Source of the DNA: JBMNIZ01 sp050951405
Lineage (GTDB): Bacteria; Bacillota; DULZ01
Assembly (NCBI GenBank): GCA_050951405.1
Contig: JBMNIZ010000015.1
Location: forward strand, 170,640 to 234,639
Length of the DNA stretch: 64,000 nucleotides
Direction: 5' to 3'
Positions 26,598 through 36,024 of this stretch are shown here, one piece after another. Each line of letters opens with the position of its first letter. Within the stretch, counting starts at the first letter, position 1. The notes beneath the pieces were generated by a model. That model had not been told where the DNA came from. It saw nothing but the letters and a program-made list of their open reading frames with translations, and searched no databases. The translations under genes were made by a program, and so were the position numbers.

Positions 26598-27644
26598 GTG
26601 CTTTTTTTCCAAAGGGCGGCAACAAGGAAAAAGGTTTTGTGCCTGGCACTGTTTTGTATCTTGATCTTACCCATGATCGGTTGTTCATCAGAAACGGAAA
26701 CAACAGGCGGAGATGACCAGAAGCAGACGATTGTTTTGGCAGACGCCAGCTGGGACAGCATCCAGGTCCATAACCGCATCGTGGGTTTCATCCTGGAAAA
26801 TGGCTATGGCTACCCGGTGGACTATCTTTTCGGGGAAACATTACCTCTCCTCCAGGGACTGCGCAACGGCGATGTTCAGATCTACATGGAGATTTGGGCG
26901 GACAACATTTTAGAAGCCTGGGAAAAAGCGCTGAACGAAGGCAGCGTGCAAAACTTGGGGGTTAATTTTCCTGACGCACCTCAAGGTTGGTATGTGCCCA
27001 CCTACCTCATCCAAGGGGATCCGGCCAGAGGATTAGAGCCTGTAGCTCCCGATTTAAAATCCGTCTTCGATCTGCCCCGCTATAAAGATCTTTTCCCAGA
27101 TCAGGAAGTATCATCCAAAGGGCGTTTCCATAACAGCCCCCCGGGATGGGTCTGCACCGCCATCAACGAAGAAAAAATTGCCGCTTACGGTCTTGATGAA
27201 CATTTTAATATATTCAGCACCGGATCCGATACTGCTCTGGTAACATCCATGGTCAGCGCTTACGAAAAAGGCGAGCCCTGGCTCGGTTACTACTGGGAGC
27301 CCACCTGGGTCATGGGTAAACTGGATATGACCCGGCTGGAAGAACCCGCTTACAGCCAGGAGGTCTGGGATCAGGATAAAGCTTGTGCCTACCCCTTTGC
27401 CAGGGTATTTAAAGGCATTCACTCCGGTTTGCGGGACCAAGCCCCGGAAATTATCGATTTTCTGGAAAAATACGAAACAAGCCTGGACCAAAATAATGAT
27501 ATGCTCTCTTATCTCATAGACGTGGACGGGGACACAGAAAAAGCCGCTGTCTACTTTTTGAAAAACTATCCTGAAGTCTGGCAGAGCTGGCTGCCGGAGG
27601 AGTTGGTGGCCAAAGTGGAAACCGCTTTAAATGAGGTGGACTAA
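26598..27644 (+). CDS. glycine betaine/proline-type ABC substrate-binding lipoprotein
   Basis: 348-aa lipoprotein of the OpuAC family. Signal with lipobox PMIGC (Cys29). The mature domain begins TIVLADASWDS and carries conserved aromatic-rich loops for quaternary ammonium binding (MEIWADN, GYYWEPTWV, FHNSPPGWVC). GTG start at 26598 with GGGAGG 8 bases upstream. It is the first gene of the operon, which is unusual since the ATPase more often leads. Ligand (betaine, carnitine, choline or proline betaine) cannot be told apart from sequence alone. Confidence 0.92.
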   Translation: MLFFQRAATRKKVLCLALFCILILPMIGCSSETETTGGDDQKQTIVLADASWDSIQVHNRIVGFILENGYGYPVDYLFGETLPLLQGLRNGDVQIYMEIWADNILEAWEKALNEGSVQNLGVNFPDAPQGWYVPTYLIQGDPARGLEPVAPDLKSVFDLPRYKDLFPDQEVSSKGRFHNSPPGWVCTAINEEKIAAYGLDEHFNIFSTGSDTALVTSMVSAYEKGEPWLGYYWEPTWVMGKLDMTRLEEPAYSQEVWDQDKACAYPFARVFKGIHSGLRDQAPEIIDFLEKYETSLDQNNDMLSYLIDVDGDTEKAAVYFLKNYPEVWQSWLPEELVAKVETALNEVD

Positions 27645-28541
27645 ATGAAAAATCCCTTTGAAATATTAATTGAAGTGATTGATTTGTGGAAAGTGTTTGG
27701 TGCCCCTCCAAATACCGATGTGCGTGAAGCGGTGGAGCTGGCCAAACAAGAGAAGAAAAACGGCCTTGTCTGCGCCGTCCGCGCTGTTTCCTTTCAAGTG
27801 AGAAGAGGAGAAGTCTTTGTGATCATGGGCCTGTCCGGCAGCGGCAAGTCAACTCTGATTCGCTGCTTGGCCCGTTTGATCGAGCCCAGCTCCGGTCAAG
27901 TCCTGGTTAACGGCCGGGATGTGGTTTCCATGGGGAGCCAATCCTTGACGGAATTCCGCCGGAGGGAAATTGCCATGGTTTTTCAACATTATGGCCTGCT
28001 GCCTCACCGGACGGTTCTGGAAAACGTGCATTTCGGCTTAAAATTACGGGGCGAGAAGCGCGCTGCCAGAGAAGAAAAAGCAATAGAGGTCATCCAACAA
28101 GTAGGTCTTTCCGGCTGGGAAAACCACTATCCCCACCAGCTTTCCGGCGGGATGCGCCAGCGAGTGGGCATTGCCAGGGCTCTGGTTCAGGATACGGAAA
28201 TATTGCTGATGGACGAACCCTTTAGCGGCTTGGATCCATTGATCAGAAGGGAAATGCAAGACGAATTGCTCAGACTGCAGAAGGAGTTTCAAAAAACCAT
28301 TATTTTTGTCACCCATGACTTAAGCGAAGCCCTTCGCTTGGGAAACCGCATGGCAGTGATGAAAGAAGGCAGTTTTGTCCAGATCGGCACTCCCGGCGAA
28401 ATAGTAGCCAATCCTGCCGACGATTATGTCAGACGTTTTGTCCAGGACGAAAGGAAACTGATGCATCTGCAAGAAGGAAAAGTGGAGCATCTGAATCTGA
28501 AAAGAGATCATTTGCAATCTCTAAAAAATGTCATGCCTTGA
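27645..28541 (+). CDS. glycine betaine ABC transporter ATPase lacking CBS domains
   Basis: 298-aa ProV/OpuAA-type ATPase. An N-terminal insert typical of the family (KVFGAPPNTDVREAVELAK) precedes Walker A GLSGSGKST; signature LSGGMRQRVGIARAL; Walker B LLMDEPFSGLD; THDLSEAL. Classical OpuAA/ProV proteins are about 400 aa with two C-terminal CBS domains that sense ionic strength or c-di-AMP. This one stops about 50 residues after the ATPase core, so regulation may rest on the riboswitch instead. The start abuts the stop of the binding-protein gene (TAAATG). Confidence 0.93.
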   Translation: MKNPFEILIEVIDLWKVFGAPPNTDVREAVELAKQEKKNGLVCAVRAVSFQVRRGEVFVIMGLSGSGKSTLIRCLARLIEPSSGQVLVNGRDVVSMGSQSLTEFRRREIAMVFQHYGLLPHRTVLENVHFGLKLRGEKRAAREEKAIEVIQQVGLSGWENHYPHQLSGGMRQRVGIARALVQDTEILLMDEPFSGLDPLIRREMQDELLRLQKEFQKTIIFVTHDLSEALRLGNRMAVMKEGSFVQIGTPGEIVANPADDYVRRFVQDERKLMHLQEGKVEHLNLKRDHLQSLKNVMP

Positions 28542-28555
28542 TTGGTGGTGAAAAC

Positions 28556-29407
28556 ATGTTTCCGGAAGCGCTGTCTTTTACCGTGGCTCCTTATATTGAC
28601 ATCTTTGTAGACTGGTTAAAAGCTGCAGGCGGTCCTCTCTTTTCCGCCTTTTCCGATACGGTCTTGGCCTTTCTGCTGAAAATCGAAGCTTTTTTACTGG
28701 TTACTCCCTGGTGGATCTGGATTGCCGTTGTGATCTTCATTAGTTGGTGGCAAACGCGCCGCTGGTGGAACTCACTAGGCTTGGGGCTGCTTTTAATCAC
28801 TATTGGAGTTTTGGGTCTATGGGACGTGACCATGAAAACCCTGGCCATAGTCATTGTTTCGGTGTTGATTTCCATCTTGCTGGGCATACCGCTGGGTATG
28901 ACTATGGCCGAATCAAATCGCTTTAATGCGGCTGTCACCCCGCTCCTGGACGCTATGCAAACCATGCCCAGCTTTGTTTACCTGATCCCGGCCATGATGT
29001 TGTTTCACCTGGGCAAAGTACCGGCCATAGTAGCTACAGTGATCTATGCTTTGCCTCCTGTGGTTCGCCTCACCAATCTGGGCATACGACAGGTAGCGTC
29101 CACAATTCAAGAAAGTGCCATAGCTTTTGGGGCGACCCGCTGGCAGCTAATCAAAGAAGTACGATTACCCTTAGCCGTCCCTTCCATCATGGCCGGCATT
29201 AACCAGACAACCATGATGGCCTTATCCATGGTGGTGATCTGCAGCATGATCGGCGCCGGAGGCTTGGGGCAAAAGGTACTGGTCGCCACCAATCATATTG
29301 CCGTTGGAGACGGTTTTGAAGCCGGCTGGGCAATTGTGGCTCTGGCCATTGTCATCGATCGCCTCACACAAGGGCTGATCAAAAAATGGGAAATACCACA
29401 GGCTTAA
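28556..29407 (+). CDS. glycine betaine ABC transporter permease
   Basis: 283 aa, ProW/OpuAB family. Multiple transmembrane segments (about 40-60, 70-85, 92-115, 140-160, 210-235, 250-270) and the EAA loop with ESAIAFGATRWQLIKEVRLP. A Met-rich stretch MQTMPSFVYLIPAMMLF is typical of OpuAB. ATG at 28556 with GGTGG upstream; an in-frame TTG at 28538 overlaps the ATPase stop. Last gene of the operon, followed by a strong terminator. Confidence 0.94.
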   Translation: MFPEALSFTVAPYIDIFVDWLKAAGGPLFSAFSDTVLAFLLKIEAFLLVTPWWIWIAVVIFISWWQTRRWWNSLGLGLLLITIGVLGLWDVTMKTLAIVIVSVLISILLGIPLGMTMAESNRFNAAVTPLLDAMQTMPSFVYLIPAMMLFHLGKVPAIVATVIYALPPVVRLTNLGIRQVASTIQESAIAFGATRWQLIKEVRLPLAVPSIMAGINQTTMMALSMVVICSMIGAGGLGQKVLVATNHIAVGDGFEAGWAIVALAIVIDRLTQGLIKKWEIPQA

Positions 29408-29422
29408 CCAAACTAGCTCCCG

Positions 29423-29500
29423 CCTCCTCTCCATCCCTTTCTCAACGATCAAAAATCGACTGATCGCAGGCACAAGGAGGAGAGGGGGCTTTTCCTTTTT
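29423..29500 (+). terminator. terminator of the betaine transporter operon
   Basis: CCTCCTCTCC (29423-29432) pairs with GGAGAGGGGG (29479-29488), 10 bp with one G-U, followed by CTTTTCCTTTTTTTG. The long loop contains its own small ATC/GAT hairpin. Confidence 0.7.
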
Positions 29501-29521
29501 TTGTCCCCTTTTTACCCGCAA

Positions 29522-29695
29522 TTAACCTTTCTCTGGCTTAAATTTCAAAAGAGTACTGCTACAGTTCATACAAATCGGCTTTTTGGCTAAATATAATTGC
29601 AGGATTTCCTCCTCGTTAGCCGGATCGCCGATTATTTTGATGGGATGCTTACAGTGGGGACACCGGTAAACAATGCTGGTCTTCCGCTTTTCCAT
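29522..29695 (-). CDS. small zinc-ribbon-like protein, 57 aa
   Basis: ATG at 29695 with AAGGAAGAGG upstream and TAA at 29522. Contains CPHC (residues 12-15) and CMNC (near 42-45) around a predicted helix (NEEEILQLYLAK), a treble-clef or zinc-ribbon pattern, with a basic C-terminus. No transmembrane segment. Function unknown. The clear ribosome site and cysteine pairs support a real gene in the otherwise empty gap between the betaine operon and the XRE regulator. Confidence 0.75.
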   Translation of the reverse strand: MEKRKTSIVYRCPHCKHPIKIIGDPANEEEILQLYLAKKPICMNCSSTLLKFKPEKG

Positions 29696-29905
29696 AAAGC
29701 CTCTTCCTTTCCGTTCAAAGAACCGCCACGATTTGCGGCAACTAAAACTTACCCAGCTAAGTTATGTTACATTAATACTCCCGTCTTTGCAAGATGACTT
29801 CTTAAAATTTTTTTAAATAATAATTACGCCTCCAATCGTGTCAAACGACCGCATTTCCTTGTGCTATGCTGTTTTTAGACAGAAGTGGGAAAGAGAGGGC
29901 TGGGC

Positions 29906-30196
29906 TTGTCTTTTGGCAAAAGACTAAAAAAGCTAAGAAAGGAAAAGAAGATCAGTCAGGAAAAGCTGGCGGATATTATCGGTATCAGCCGCTCCACCTT
30001 GTCCATGTATGAACTTGACAAAAGGGAGCCGGATATCGCCAACATCGTCAAGTTTGCAGACTTCTTCGGGGTCTCTACCGACTATCTCCTGGGAAAGGAA
30101 TCGGAACCGGGGCCTCACCCTCTACCCTTGGAAGAACTCAAAGCCCTGATCAGGCTTATTGTAAAAGAAGTGGCCGAGGAATATAGAAAACAATAG
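29906..30196 (+). CDS. XRE-family transcriptional regulator
   Basis: 96-aa DNA-binding protein. HTH_3 domain at residues 4-60 (KLRKEKKISQEKLADIIGIS, then RSTLSMYELDKREPDI), followed by DYLLGKES and a short acidic helix that may mediate dimerisation. The TTG at 29906 with GAGAGGG 6 bases upstream is favoured over GTG at 29885, which lacks a site. Small SinR/immunity-repressor-like proteins of this size are common; targets are unknown. Ends in a strong terminator. Confidence 0.88.
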   Translation: MSFGKRLKKLRKEKKISQEKLADIIGISRSTLSMYELDKREPDIANIVKFADFFGVSTDYLLGKESEPGPHPLPLEELKALIRLIVKEVAEEYRKQ

Positions 30197-30219
30197 GAGG
30201 AATGGCTTTTACTCATCGG

Positions 30220-30252
30220 CCGGCCCCGGGCTTGATCCGGGGCCGGATTTTT
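30220..30252 (+). terminator. terminator of the XRE regulator gene
   Basis: Perfect 10-bp stem CCGGCCCCGG/CCGGGGCCGG with a 7-nt loop, then ATTTTTC. Confidence 0.9.
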
Positions 30253-31130
30253 CAATGCAGGTTCTCATTGACAGCCTCCAAAAGGGACAAATGATAGGCC
30301 GCCTCCCGGGCCATGTGATCAGCCAAGGCAGGGGGGAAATTGACTTGTCCGGTGGGCACCCGACACCGGCTGATTTCTCCGAAAAGTTTTTCCAGGTAGT
30401 CCTGCCACTGCCGGACCAACCTTTCAATTCCCTGATTCACTCTTTTGATGCCCTGGGGAGAAAGAGGCATTCTCTGCACCCTTCCCAGCTCGGACTTCAG
30501 TCTCCTTTCCCAGTCCCGGACTTCCCTAAGGAGCTCTCTCTGTGTTACCGGCCGCAAATAAATCCCCAACACCCCGGCATGTTCTGCATGCTGATGAAGC
30601 CAGAAAAGGTTTTCCTCCAGGGAGATATCCCTGAGCCGGTCCTGAAAACCGGGAATTAATAAACGGGGGACCAGAAAGGTTGGCAAGTTTCCATCCGGTA
30701 TCCCCAGCTCCTCTCTGCTGGGAGTGGGCCTGCCCTGAATCCTCAGCATCTTACCTAAAAAGTACTCTGCTTCCCGGCGCAGATGATCAATCAACTCTCC
30801 CGGACGATTGCTCAAGACCCGGCAATTGTCGATCAGCTTTGCCAGGTCGGCTTTGAAATCCCTGAACTTTTCTGTCAGATACCCGCTTTTCTTCATGAGA
30901 TCCGCCACTTCCGGTGGCCCTGGAAGGGGAAGCTGAACCCGCCTCAGGAGTTCATCATAGTCCAGGCTAAATCGGTCGGAAATCCGGAAAAGCCTTTCCT
31001 CCATCAGGTCAAAGCCGTTTCTGATCAATTTGGCATGATCAGCCATAATCCGTAACCAGAAGCGCATTTCTTCCAGGGCTGCCTCCAGTTCCAGAGGCAG
31101 CCTCTGATCATAGGCTGCTCCTTCCAACAT
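30252..31130 (-). CDS. DUF2935 ferritin-like four-helix protein
   Basis: 292 aa. Two similar halves, each with helices carrying Glu/His pairs expected for a di-metal ferritin-like site: EMRFWLRIMADHAKLI near the start, a REAEYFLGKML helix, EENLFWLHQHAEHAGVLG and a C-terminal REAAYHLSLLE. This matches PF11155 (DUF2935), abundant in spore-forming Firmicutes. The biochemical role is not established; metal binding is inferred from the helix pattern. ATG 31130 with AAGGG upstream. The stop overlaps the T-run of the convergent XRE terminator. Confidence 0.88.
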   Translation of the reverse strand: MLEGAAYDQRLPLELEAALEEMRFWLRIMADHAKLIRNGFDLMEERLFRISDRFSLDYDELLRRVQLPLPGPPEVADLMKKSGYLTEKFRDFKADLAKLIDNCRVLSNRPGELIDHLRREAEYFLGKMLRIQGRPTPSREELGIPDGNLPTFLVPRLLIPGFQDRLRDISLEENLFWLHQHAEHAGVLGIYLRPVTQRELLREVRDWERRLKSELGRVQRMPLSPQGIKRVNQGIERLVRQWQDYLEKLFGEISRCRVPTGQVNFPPALADHMAREAAYHLSLLEAVNENLH

Positions 31131-31265
31131 CCCTTACCCTCCCTCCTTTTGGGATTTAATGTATTGTACGCAAAGGAAAGGAAGTCGGTTACTTGACTCG
31201 GTCCAAATTGGGCAAAACCGGAGGGAGAAAGGAAACAAAAAGCCGGCATAAACCGGCGGAAACAG

Positions 31266-32834
31266 CTATTTCTCCTCTTTTCTCTTTTTCGGCCTTCCGG
31301 CAATCCCCAAACGTGCGGCCGAATGATCCTTGCCTAGATAGAAATTGAGCCAAGAAGAGGTCTGGTATAAATCCCAATTACAAGGCGCAACAGTATAAGC
31401 TTGCAGATTATCCTCCTCCTCATATTTCTTCAACCTGGCATAGGCCCGGACCCAGGCACATTTCCTTTCCTGCGGATAGACCTCGCACCAACCATGGTAA
31501 CTGCCTTCGCAGGCACCGTTACGCTGGTTTTTTGGACATTGGGACATGGGACAAAGATAAGCCAGATCTAAAAGAGCGCAATCCCCACAGTCCTTGCAGT
31601 CATAAAGCAGTACTTTTGCCAAATGTTCAAACCAGTGGTAAGTTTTTTCCAGGGAAGATCCTTCCACCCTGCGAGCCAAACCCTGCATCAGGCTGAACAG
31701 ATTCTTATCCGGCTCAAAAGCCAGCTTATGGACAAACCTGGACAAGGGGTAGACATACTCCACCGGTGCCTCCAGAGGGCGTCCTTTCCTGTTCATTGGC
31801 TTTTCCACGTTAAGTCCTGTTTTTTCATCTTTTTCAAAGTAATAAAAGCCGCCAGGTATGGGATAATCCAAATCTCTTACATAGTCCAACCAGTTTGGGG
31901 CCAGTTCTTCTCCTTTCTCGATGACATACTCCACCTGCTCATATTTTACATTAAAGCCGCCGATATGGACCCCCCGGTAACCCATTCCCTTCAGCACCGC
32001 ATACATTTTAGCTGCTCTCAATAGCCTTTCCCCAACTCCTTTATCAGGAGCCTGACGTTCTTCATCCAGTTCTGCCACCAGCTTATCGGTAACTACACAG
32101 CCCGGAATGCGATTGGCATTCATGGTTCGGGCCACACCAAAAGGCAAAATGTAAATATTACCGATCAAGGGCACATCCCAACCATGCAGCTGCATATACA
32201 ACAGCACTTCATGAAATTTCCTGGCGTCATAGCCCACCTGGGTCACAATAAATTTGGCACCGGCTTCCAGCTTTTTCTTCAGTTTGTAATATTGCAGAAG
32301 CTGTTCTGCTTCCGTAGCTTTGAAAGGAGAGACGGCAGCACCGGCAAAAAAATCGCTGGGCTGGTGTTTGACAGTTCCTTTCAGGTCCCGGTATTCAAGA
32401 CCCTTATTCATATTTTCAATCAATTCCAAGGTATGAATGGGATCCAAATCGAAAACAGGCTTGGCCCTTCCTTTAAATCCGGTGACAGGATAATCACCGG
32501 TCATCACCAGAAGATTCCTTACTCCCGCCCGGTCCAGAGCATAAAGTTGACTTTCCATCTGATTTCGGTTCTTGTCTTTACAGGTAAAATGGACCAGAGG
32601 TTCAATCCCTTTTTGAAAAATTTCCAAGCCCAGATAATCAGCCAACATGGCTGGATTCCCACCGGGATTATCAGTAATAGTCAAAGCGTGGATTCTTTTT
32701 CCCTTGGCCGCCTGCTGGGCAGCCGCCACCGCCGCTTCCTGGGGAGTTTCCCGGGCTCCTCTTCCCGGCACCAGTTCCCAAGTCACCGAAAAGCTATTTT
32801 TGTCCAAAAGAGACTCCTTGAATTTGTTTCCCAA
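31266..32834 (-). CDS. fused methylenetetrahydrofolate reductase (MetF + MetV-type zinc domain)
   Basis: 522 aa. Residues 10-310 are a MetF-like (beta/alpha)8 barrel (FSVTWELVPGRG, ALTITDNPGGNPAMLADYLG, a VRNLLVMTGDYP substrate-loop block). The C-terminal about 190 residues are the MTHFR_C/PF12225 cysteine region (CKDCGDCALLDLAYLCPMSQ, then CPKNQRNGACEGS and WCEVYPQERKCAW). In acetogens these are usually two subunits, MetF and MetV; here they are one chain. Reduces methylene-THF to methyl-THF in one-carbon metabolism. TTG start at 32834 with GGGGG 7 bases upstream; the upstream in-frame ATG (32864) has no site. Electron donor and partners not visible. Confidence 0.88.
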   Translation of the reverse strand: MGNKFKESLLDKNSFSVTWELVPGRGARETPQEAAVAAAQQAAKGKRIHALTITDNPGGNPAMLADYLGLEIFQKGIEPLVHFTCKDKNRNQMESQLYALDRAGVRNLLVMTGDYPVTGFKGRAKPVFDLDPIHTLELIENMNKGLEYRDLKGTVKHQPSDFFAGAAVSPFKATEAEQLLQYYKLKKKLEAGAKFIVTQVGYDARKFHEVLLYMQLHGWDVPLIGNIYILPFGVARTMNANRIPGCVVTDKLVAELDEERQAPDKGVGERLLRAAKMYAVLKGMGYRGVHIGGFNVKYEQVEYVIEKGEELAPNWLDYVRDLDYPIPGGFYYFEKDEKTGLNVEKPMNRKGRPLEAPVEYVYPLSRFVHKLAFEPDKNLFSLMQGLARRVEGSSLEKTYHWFEHLAKVLLYDCKDCGDCALLDLAYLCPMSQCPKNQRNGACEGSYHGWCEVYPQERKCAWVRAYARLKKYEEEDNLQAYTVAPCNWDLYQTSSWLNFYLGKDHSAARLGIAGRPKKRKEEK

Positions 32835-32977
32835 GAGAATTCCCCCTAACCAAGATAAAAACAAATCCCCGGCAAATCAATTACCAGGTTTAATTTCTGC
32901 AGACAAAAAGCTTATCCTCCTAACTTGCCATAAAATTACGAAATATCAAAGAAAAATACAATGGGAGGAGGCCATTT

Positions 32978-33682
32978 TTAGATTAACTCCAGCCTGGATA
33001 GAAGGTAAAGACCGGCTAAGATCAGCGGCTGATGAGCCAGGTAAAGGATCAGGGTCCGCCTGCCCAGAGAAGAGATGGGGTTAGGAGGAAAGTTAATGGA
33101 AAAAAGACGATTTCCCGCCGGGTAAAAGATCTTGGCCAGGGCTACCCCGTAAAGAAAAATCCCTGAATAGGGAAGAAGGGGAAAATAATCTAATGACGCA
33201 TATTCCTGGCTGCGCAGTCCTAGAAAAAACAGCAGGTCCCCTCCCATGGGGATTCTCAGAAAGATCTCCCCGATGATGATTGTTAGCGTACCCCACCAAA
33301 AAGCGGCAAAAGGGCTCAAAAAACGATAAAAGCGGTAAAAAAGCATATTCCAGCCAAGCAGGTGGAGGATGCCAAAGGCAATCCAGTTCCGGGCATCGTA
33401 AAAATAAGTGACCAGGCTGATGCCGAAAGCCACAGCCAAGACCCGGACGGCCCTCCTCACATTGTTTCTGCTAAAAGCACAGCTCATCCCGCTAATCAAA
33501 ATAAAAGTCCAGCCGGAAACCTTGCCCAGCCAATAGTAAAATCCCCCTTCCAAATCAAAAGGATAATCGTAAAATACTTTCAAATCCCAGACCAGATGAA
33601 AAACAATCATGCCCAAAAGAGCCAATCCCCTGAAGAAATCAATCTCCTCAAAACGCCCTCGGCTTTTATTCCTTGTCTCCAT
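32978..33682 (-). CDS. DUF1624 integral membrane protein (acyltransferase-3-like)
   Basis: 234-aa polytopic membrane protein with about seven transmembrane helices. The first block EIDFFRGLALLGMIVFHLVWD (shown here to the key residues EIDFFRG and FHLVWD) is the DUF1624/heparan-alpha-glucosaminide N-acetyltransferase signature; the His in FHLVWD may take part in acetyl transfer. It ends with LGRRTLILYLAHQPLI, also typical. ATG at 33682 is chosen; the upstream extension is basic and lacks a ribosome site. It lies about 50 bases after the molybdopterin gene. Substrate unknown. Confidence 0.85.
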   Translation of the reverse strand: METRNKSRGRFEEIDFFRGLALLGMIVFHLVWDLKVFYDYPFDLEGGFYYWLGKVSGWTFILISGMSCAFSRNNVRRAVRVLAVAFGISLVTYFYDARNWIAFGILHLLGWNMLFYRFYRFLSPFAAFWWGTLTIIIGEIFLRIPMGGDLLFFLGLRSQEYASLDYFPLLPYSGIFLYGVALAKIFYPAGNRLFSINFPPNPISSLGRRTLILYLAHQPLILAGLYLLSRLELI

Positions 33683-33732
33683 GATCAATATTCCCCTTTT
33701 CCGCGGAAAAGCCCGTCTGCCGGCCCTCCCCT

Positions 33733-35791
33733 TCATTCAAGACCAGTCTCTGATCCTTTGGTCGGCTTGATCGGAAGGCGAAGATTGACCCGGTGATCAT
33801 AAAAAGTGCTTCCTCCCCCCAGATCAGTCAGGTCATCTCCCACCAGGCAGTTCACATTCCTACCACCAGGGGAAAGATATGCCCACCAGACCCCGGGAGC
33901 CGCCACCAACCCCCGAGGCAGATCATCGCTCTCTTCCAGATAAAAAAGACAAGATCCTCGATGATTGTAGGCTTCTACCATTTGCCCCGGGAAAAAACCC
34001 AATTCCCGGCAATCAAGTGGATTCATCAGGAGCCGGGGCCTGCCCCCCTCCCTGCTCTGCAAACCCTCATCCTGGCCGAAGCTTGAATTAAGGGTATAAT
34101 GTGCCGGTACCGTTAATAAGTGAAAGGGGTAGATATCATCAGTCTCATCTTCTCTTTCCACATAATCAGGCAGCAAGGTCTGCCCACGGGAAAGGGCCCG
34201 AAGGGAAGCAATCTCTATTTTTCCGGAAGGAGTATCAAACCGGTAAGGATCCAGCTTCTCCACCCGCAGCCGCACCGGTTTTCCCTGGGCCAAATGCTCA
34301 TAAGTGATCCCTTCCCGGAGAGGAGAGGGTTGGGCCAGAAGATGCTTAATGGCTTCTTCTTCCGTCCAGGAAAAAATCTCCTCTCGGAAATCAAAGGCCC
34401 TGGCCAAGGCGGAGAACACCTGCCAGTTGCTGCGGGCCTCTCCTAAAGGAGAAAGAACCCGCTTGGCCAACTGCAGATAATAATGACCATAGCTCTGGTA
34501 GAGATCATCCTGTTCCAGAGAACTGGTGGCCGGCAAAACCACATCCGCATAGAGGGCCGTATCAGTGAGAAACCTCTCATGGACCACGGTAAACAAATCC
34601 TCCCGGGCCAAACCGGCCAACACTCTGTTTTGGTCGGGAAGAACCGCTGCCGGATTGCTGCTGTATACATACAGGCTTTTCACCGGAGGTTCTAAGGGAA
34701 AAGTGAGAATCCGCCCCAGCTGATTCATATTCAATTCCCTCACCGGCCGGGGACATAAATCGGGGCGAGTTAAAAGAGACAAATCGAAAGTTGTTCTTAC
34801 GCTGAGAAGAGCCCCTCCCGCCTGTTTTGCCAAAAGCTCCCACTAAAGCCGGCAGACAAGAAATGGCCCGAACAGTAGCGGCTCCCCTTCTGGTCCGGGA
34901 AAGGCCAATTCCGATGCGGAGAAAAGGAGCCTTGGCCTGCCCGTAGGCCTTGGCCAGGCTGACCAGTTCCTCTGCCGGCAGGCCGGTAATTTCCTCCACC
35001 CGCCGGGGAGTGTATCGAGGCAAGACCTCTGCCCGCAACCGATCATATCCTTCCACGTATTGCCGGATAAATTCCTCATCCACCAGGCCCTCCTCCGCTA
35101 AAACATGCATGATGCCCAGAGCCAGGGCCCCATCGGTACCCGGTTTTACCAGGTAAGTCTGATCCACCAGCCGGGAAGTGCGGCTCCGATGGGTCTCAAT
35201 CAGAACGGTCCTGGCTCCCTTTTTTCTCGCTTGCTGGACCAGCAGTAGGAAGTGCATATTGGTGGAAGCCGCATTGCTTCCCCACAAGACGATCAAGTCT
35301 GAATGGACAACAGTTTCCGGATCTGTGGCTCGGGTCTGGCCCATGGTCAGTTCCCAGCCGGCAACAGCCGCCGGGGAACAAATGGTCCTTTGGAGGCGAG
35401 AAGCTCCCAAACGGTGGAAAAAGGCCTGGCCGGCGTTACGTTGGATCAAGCCCATCACTCCGGCATAAGAAAAAGGCAGGATCGCCTCGCCCCCAAAGGA
35501 GGAAATAATCTCTTCCCAGCGACTGACAATGATTTCCAGGGCTTCTTCCCAGCTAATCTTTTCAAATTTGCCTGACCCTTTGGGGCCTGTGCGTCTCAAG
35601 GGGGTCAAAATACGCTGCGGAGAATGGACCAGCCGGGGATAGCTGGACATTTTGGCGCAAATCACGCCTCTGGTGAAAGGATGTTCCGGATCTCCGGAAC
35701 ATTTCACCACCTTCCCATCGTCTATATGAATTAAAAGGCCGCAGGCATCCGGACAGTCCAGATGGCAAACGGAAGGGAAGACAGAAACCAT
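33733..35791 (-). pseudogene. molybdopterin oxidoreductase with a single frameshift
   Basis: About 685 codons in two overlapping frames. ATG 35791 with AGGAGGT upstream. The N-terminus has a [4Fe-4S] motif C-x3-C-x3-C-x27-C (CHLDCPDAC...VICAK), then Mo-bis-MGD domains (IVLWGSNAA, VKPGTDGALALG). The frame breaks in a G-rich run near 34815, where one extra G separates VGAFGKTGG from GALLSVRTTF. The rest (ADVVLPATSSLEQDD, then a molydop_binding domain ending at 33733) is intact. One indel in an otherwise conserved gene may be recent, an error, or slippage. Soluble, no twin-arginine signal; substrate unknown. Confidence 0.85.
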
Positions 35792-36024
35792 GATCACGAC
35801 CTCCTATGCACTGAATACTTTATCTTTCGCCGACAGGGCTTTTTCTCCTCCTGGTCCGCCGGGCAAAAAAGCCGGAAAGACTTTTATCCTTTTTTTCCCG
35901 GAGCCTGATCCCAACAGGAATCAGCTCCGTCCATGTCGAAAAGATGGAAAAACAAAGCGAGAATTTCGTTCTGCCTGCTCTTTATCCATCTAATTGCTAC
36001 TTTTTGTGGAGGAAAGGAGAAACC

